Program-made: the position numbers and the translations under genes
Origin: Bacillota bacterium LX-D
GTDB taxonomy: Bacteria > Bacillota > DUOV01 > Zhaonellaceae
DNA length: 64,000 bases
Reading direction: 5' to 3'
Assembly (NCBI GenBank): GCA_031628995.1
Contig: JAVLUO010000002.1
Span: forward strand, 62,001 to 126,000
The notes under the pieces: model-generated
The model's input: only the letters and a program-made list of their open reading frames with translations
What the model was told of the DNA's origin: nothing
Database searches by the model: none
Shown: positions 61,679 to 64,000 of the stretch, piece after piece
Layout of the letters: each line of letters begins with the position of its first letter
Position numbering within the stretch: the stretch's first letter is position 1

Positions 61679-62779
61679 GTGAAGGATAAAGAAAAGAAAA
61701 TAGAATCAGTCAAAAAACTGATGGAAAAGGGCAAAAAACAGGGAGCCCTTTCGTATCGTGAAATTATGGATTCTTTGCAGGGCATAGAGCTTTCTTCCGA
61801 ACAAATTGACGATATTTATGAACAACTTGGCAGCATTGGAATAGAAGTGATTCCCGATACTGGTGATTTAAACGAAGATCGTGACGAAAGTATCCAAAAT
61901 ATAGATGAGTCGGAAGAAATAGAACTTGATTTATCAATTCCGGAAGGAGTTGGAATTGATGACCCCGTTCGTATGTACCTCAAGGAAATTGGTCGGGTAC
62001 CTCTCTTATCTGCTGAAGAAGAAGTTGAATTGGCCAAAAAGATGGGAGAAGGAGACGAAGAAGCAAAGAGAAGATTGGCTGAAGCTAATCTGCGCTTAGT
62101 AGTAAGTATTGCTAAAAGGTATGTTGGTCGAGGCATGTTGTTTTTAGATCTAATTCAAGAAGGTAATTTAGGTCTAATTAAAGCTGTAGAAAAATTTGAT
62201 TATAAAAAGGGTTTTAAATTTAGTACTTATGCTACTTGGTGGATTAGGCAAGCCATTACCAGAGCAATTGCTGACCAAGCTAGAACAATTCGTATACCAG
62301 TACATATGGTAGAAACAATAAACAAGTTAATTCGGGTTTCCAGACAGTTGCTGCAGGAATTAGGAAGAGAACCAGCCCCTGAAGAAATTGCTAAAGAAAT
62401 GGATATACCGGTAGATAGAGTCAGAGAGATTATGAAAATTGCTCAAGAGCCGGTTTCCCTAGAAACACCCATTGGAGAGGAAGAAGATAGCCATTTAGGG
62501 GACTTTATTGAAGATGAGGATGCACCGGCACCTGCTGAAGCAGCTTCCTTTATGCTGCTGAAAGAACAACTGGAAGAAGTATTGGATACCCTAACACCTA
62601 GAGAAGAAAAGGTACTGCGTCTAAGATTTGGATTAGATGATGGCCGCTCAAGAACTTTAGAGGAAGTTGGACAGGAATTTGGAGTTACCAGAGAGAGAAT
62701 TCGTCAAATCGAAGCCAAGGCATTGCGTAAACTTAGACATCCAAGCCGTAGTAAAAAACTTAAGGATTATTTGGAGTAA
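61679..62779 (+). CDS. rpoD: Primary RNA polymerase sigma factor (SigA)
   Basis: 366 residues. Housekeeping sigma factor. Region 1.1 (about 1-75), region 1.2 ([22 protein letters not shown]), region 2 with [62 protein letters not shown] (-10 recognition), region 3, and region 4 helix-turn-helix [25 protein letters not shown] (-35). The Gram-positive short form, lacking the non-conserved insert of E. coli. GTG start at 61679 after SD GGGGGGGA. Confidence 0.98.
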   Translation: MKDKEKKIESVKKLMEKGKKQGALSYREIMDSLQGIELSSEQIDDIYEQLGSIGIEVIPDTGDLNEDRDESIQNIDESEEIELDLSIPEGVGIDDPVRMYLKEIGRVPLLSAEEEVELAKKMGEGDEEAKRRLAEANLRLVVSIAKRYVGRGMLFLDLIQEGNLGLIKAVEKFDYKKGFKFSTYATWWIRQAITRAIADQARTIRIPVHMVETINKLIRVSRQLLQELGREPAPEEIAKEMDIPVDRVREIMKIAQEPVSLETPIGEEEDSHLGDFIEDEDAPAPAEAASFMLLKEQLEEVLDTLTPREEKVLRLRFGLDDGRSRTLEEVGQEFGVTRERIRQIEAKALRKLRHPSRSKKLKDYLE

Positions 62780-62807
62780 GTTGGTAATAAAAAATTTAAT
62801 AGTTCTA

Positions 62808-62836
62808 TTGACTTCATTTTAAATAAATCGTATAAT
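62808..62836 (+). promoter_or_regulatory. Promoter of the tRNA cluster
   Basis: TTGACT (62808-62813), exactly 17 bases, perfect TATAAT (62831-62836). Start near 62843, 14 bases before the first tRNA. This gives strong, growth-related expression. Confidence 0.88.
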
Positions 62837-62856
62837 AAATAACGTCGCTGAGACGT

Positions 62857-62931
62857 TCCTCGATAGCTCAATGGTAGAGCACTCGGCTGTTAACCGAGTT
62901 GTTGTAGGTTCGAGTCCTACTCGGGGAGCCA
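62857..62931 (+). tRNA. tRNA-Asn (GTT)
   Basis: 75 bases with encoded CCA. Acceptor TCCTCGA pairs with TCGGGGA; anticodon loop CTGTTAA with GTT at 62889-62891; T-loop GGTTCGAGTCC. First of four clustered tRNA genes. Confidence 0.96.
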
Positions 62932-62935
62932 TTTT

Positions 62936-63010
62936 GGGCCTATAGCTCAGCGGTAGAGCTACCGGCTCATAACCGGTTGGTCCCTGGTTCGATCCCAGGT
63001 GGGCCCACCA
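62936..63010 (+). tRNA. tRNA-Met (CAT)
   Basis: 75 bases with encoded CCA. Acceptor GGGCCTA pairs with TGGGCCC; anticodon CAT at 62968-62970. A fully paired acceptor end and lack of the three G-C pairs in the anticodon stem rule out the initiator. It could be elongator Met or an Ile tRNA modified at C34; the sequence alone does not decide. Confidence 0.9.
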
Positions 63011-63023
63011 ATTTAGTATTTTG

Positions 63024-63078
63024 AAGTCAGATGTCTGAAATCGGAACTATTCTACTTCTGATTTCTGGCAACTGACTT
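63024..63078 (+). repeat. Imperfect palindrome between tRNA-Met and tRNA-Glu
   Basis: AAGTCAG-atgt-CTGAAATCgG (63024-63044) mirrors CTGATTTCTGG-caa-CTGACTT (63058-63078), with matched internal loops. Other inter-tRNA gaps here are 4 or 3 bases, so this 75-base gap looks like an inserted repeat. It resembles dispersed short palindromes known in clostridial genomes. Confidence 0.55.
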
Positions 63079-63085
63079 ACGTTCT

Positions 63086-63161
63086 GGCCCGTTGGTCAAG
63101 TGGTCTAAGACACCGCCCTTTCACGGCGGTAACAGGGGTTCAAATCCCCTACGGGTCACCA
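63086..63161 (+). tRNA. tRNA-Glu (TTC)
   Basis: 76 bases with encoded CCA. Acceptor GGCCCGT pairs with ACGGGTC; anticodon loop CTTTCAC with TTC at 63120-63122; T-arm GGGGTTCAAATCCCC. Confidence 0.95.
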
Positions 63162-63164
63162 ATA

Positions 63165-63240
<76 letters not shown>

Positions 63241-63247
63241 TAAAAAA

Positions 63248-63276
63248 ACCTCGCTTGAATTAAGCGAGGTTTTTTG
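63248..63276 (+). terminator. Terminator of the tRNA cluster
   Basis: ACCTCGCTT (63248-63256) and AAGCGAGGT (63262-63270), a 5-base loop, then TTTTTG. Confidence 0.93.
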
Positions 63277-63301
63277 CTTTTAACCCCATTGAAAGGAAGA
63301 G

Positions 63302-63994
63302 ATGAAAATTATTAAACTGTCCCCACGCTTAAAAGCTATAGCAGATTTAATAGAACCAGGTAGGGCTGTTGCTGATATTGGCACTGATCATGCTTATTTA
63401 CCTATATATTTAGTTCAACAAGGAATAGCGCCTAAGGCTGTGGCAGTAGACATTCATCAGGGGCCTTTTCAAAGTGCTGCGGATCAAGTCCGGCAGCAAA
63501 AACTCACAGATCTAATTAGTGTCCGTTTGGGTAATGGTTTGGAACCAATTAGTGTTGGTGAAATTGAAATGGCAGTTTTAGCAGGAATGGGCAGCGCTAC
63601 TATCGAAAAAATTTTAGAGGCTAAACCAGATCTAGTTACTGACTTAAAACAGCTGGTGCTGCAGCCTATGGTTGGGATAGCTAATCTTCGCTTATGGCTT
63701 TCCCAAAATCATTGGAGAATAGATAAAGAAGTTTTAGTTGCAGATGAAAATCATATTTATGTCATTATTTCTGCAAAACCTGGAGAAGATAAACTAACGG
63801 ATTGGCTTACTTTGGAACTAGGTCCGGTTATTTTAAGAGAAAAACCACCTCTGTTTGTACCTTATTTAGAGAAATTAATTGCAGATTTAACAAAAGTATT
63901 TATTTCATTGGAGAAAACAGAAAGTCAGGAAGGAAAAATCAAACAAAGTCAGATTGGGGGAAAAATAAAACTACTTCAGCAGTTTATTAAGTAG
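63302..63994 (+). CDS. trmK: tRNA (adenine(22)-N1)-methyltransferase
   Basis: 230 residues. Methylates A22 in the D-loop of certain tRNAs. The SAM site is VADIGTDHAYLPIYLVQ (about 23-39), followed by AVAVDIHQGPFQSA, MAVLAGMGSATIEKIL and LQPMVGIANLRLWL with the catalytic region. ATG 63302 after SD GAAAGGAAGAG. In B. subtilis yqfN also lies just downstream of sigA. The gene is complete, ending 6 bases before the window edge. Confidence 0.94.
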   Translation: MKIIKLSPRLKAIADLIEPGRAVADIGTDHAYLPIYLVQQGIAPKAVAVDIHQGPFQSAADQVRQQKLTDLISVRLGNGLEPISVGEIEMAVLAGMGSATIEKILEAKPDLVTDLKQLVLQPMVGIANLRLWLSQNHWRIDKEVLVADENHIYVIISAKPGEDKLTDWLTLELGPVILREKPPLFVPYLEKLIADLTKVFISLEKTESQEGKIKQSQIGGKIKLLQQFIK

Positions 63995-64000
63995 TACCTG

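Overview
The window reads as chromosomal backbone of a low-G+C, endospore-forming, anaerobic Gram-positive bacterium of class Clostridia, probably close to the Peptococcales/Desulfitobacterium/Carboxydothermus side of the class. I infer this from four things: the gene order follows the Bacillus subtilis yqe-yqf region closely; sporulation genes are present (spoIIP, yqxA, yqfC, yqfD); T-box leaders sit before leuS and glyQS; and there is a bacterial group II-type (archaeal-like) chaperonin plus an anaerobic CO dehydrogenase. The exact genus cannot be read from this sequence alone.

Layout. 1-7041: the end of obg, then yhbY, proB-proA, pgi, nadD, a small RRM RNA-binding protein, yqeK and rsfS. 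7024-13012: a promoter and leucine T-box leading to leuS, then comEA-comEC for DNA uptake. 13015-15610: a reverse-strand mreB paralogue, holA, and reverse-strand rpsT. 15695-19467: a small YvlD-like membrane protein, spoIIP, a YqxA-like protein and lepA. 19476-30651: hemW, then a CIRCE-controlled heat-shock operon in which a thermosome-like chaperonin lies between hrcA and grpE-dnaK-dnaJ, then prmA-rsmE-mtaB and a HIT protein. 30656-34657: rpsU, an nfeD-floA pair with a third low-complexity gene, and thiN.

34777-38394 is an accessory island on the opposite strand: CO dehydrogenase (cooS), a CooF-like iron-sulphur protein and a pyridine-nucleotide oxidoreductase. Upstream of cooS are two copies of an inverted-repeat operator. 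From 38770 the backbone resumes: yqfC-yqfD-phoH-pgpH-ybeY-dgkA-cdd-era-yqzL-recO, a DUF4342 protein, a glycine T-box with glyQ-glyS, then ccpN-like repressor, PPDK regulatory protein, ppdK and dgt. 56424-59336 is a second accessory patch: a lipoprotein-like or secreted unknown, a NAGPA-type glycosidase, an unknown and a decayed comB. It ends in a large hairpin and a possible small RNA. dnaG-rpoD follow behind a convincing SigH-type promoter, then four tRNA genes (Asn, Met, Glu, Val) and trmK.

How it fits together. Most genes serve translation (tRNA synthetases, rRNA and tRNA modification, ribosome factors), protein folding, DNA uptake and replication priming, and sporulation. The CcpN/PDRP/PPDK trio sets the pyruvate-PEP balance. 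The CODH trio would move electrons from CO through an Fe-S protein to NAD(P)+. The less expected material is in the control layer: two neighbouring genes that seem to use AUU (or AUC) start codons, a ribosome-binding site embedded in a terminator, a hairpin that may bridge a distant Shine-Dalgarno to its start, candidate SigH and SigE promoters, a CcpN-box in the ccpN leader, and the cooS operators.
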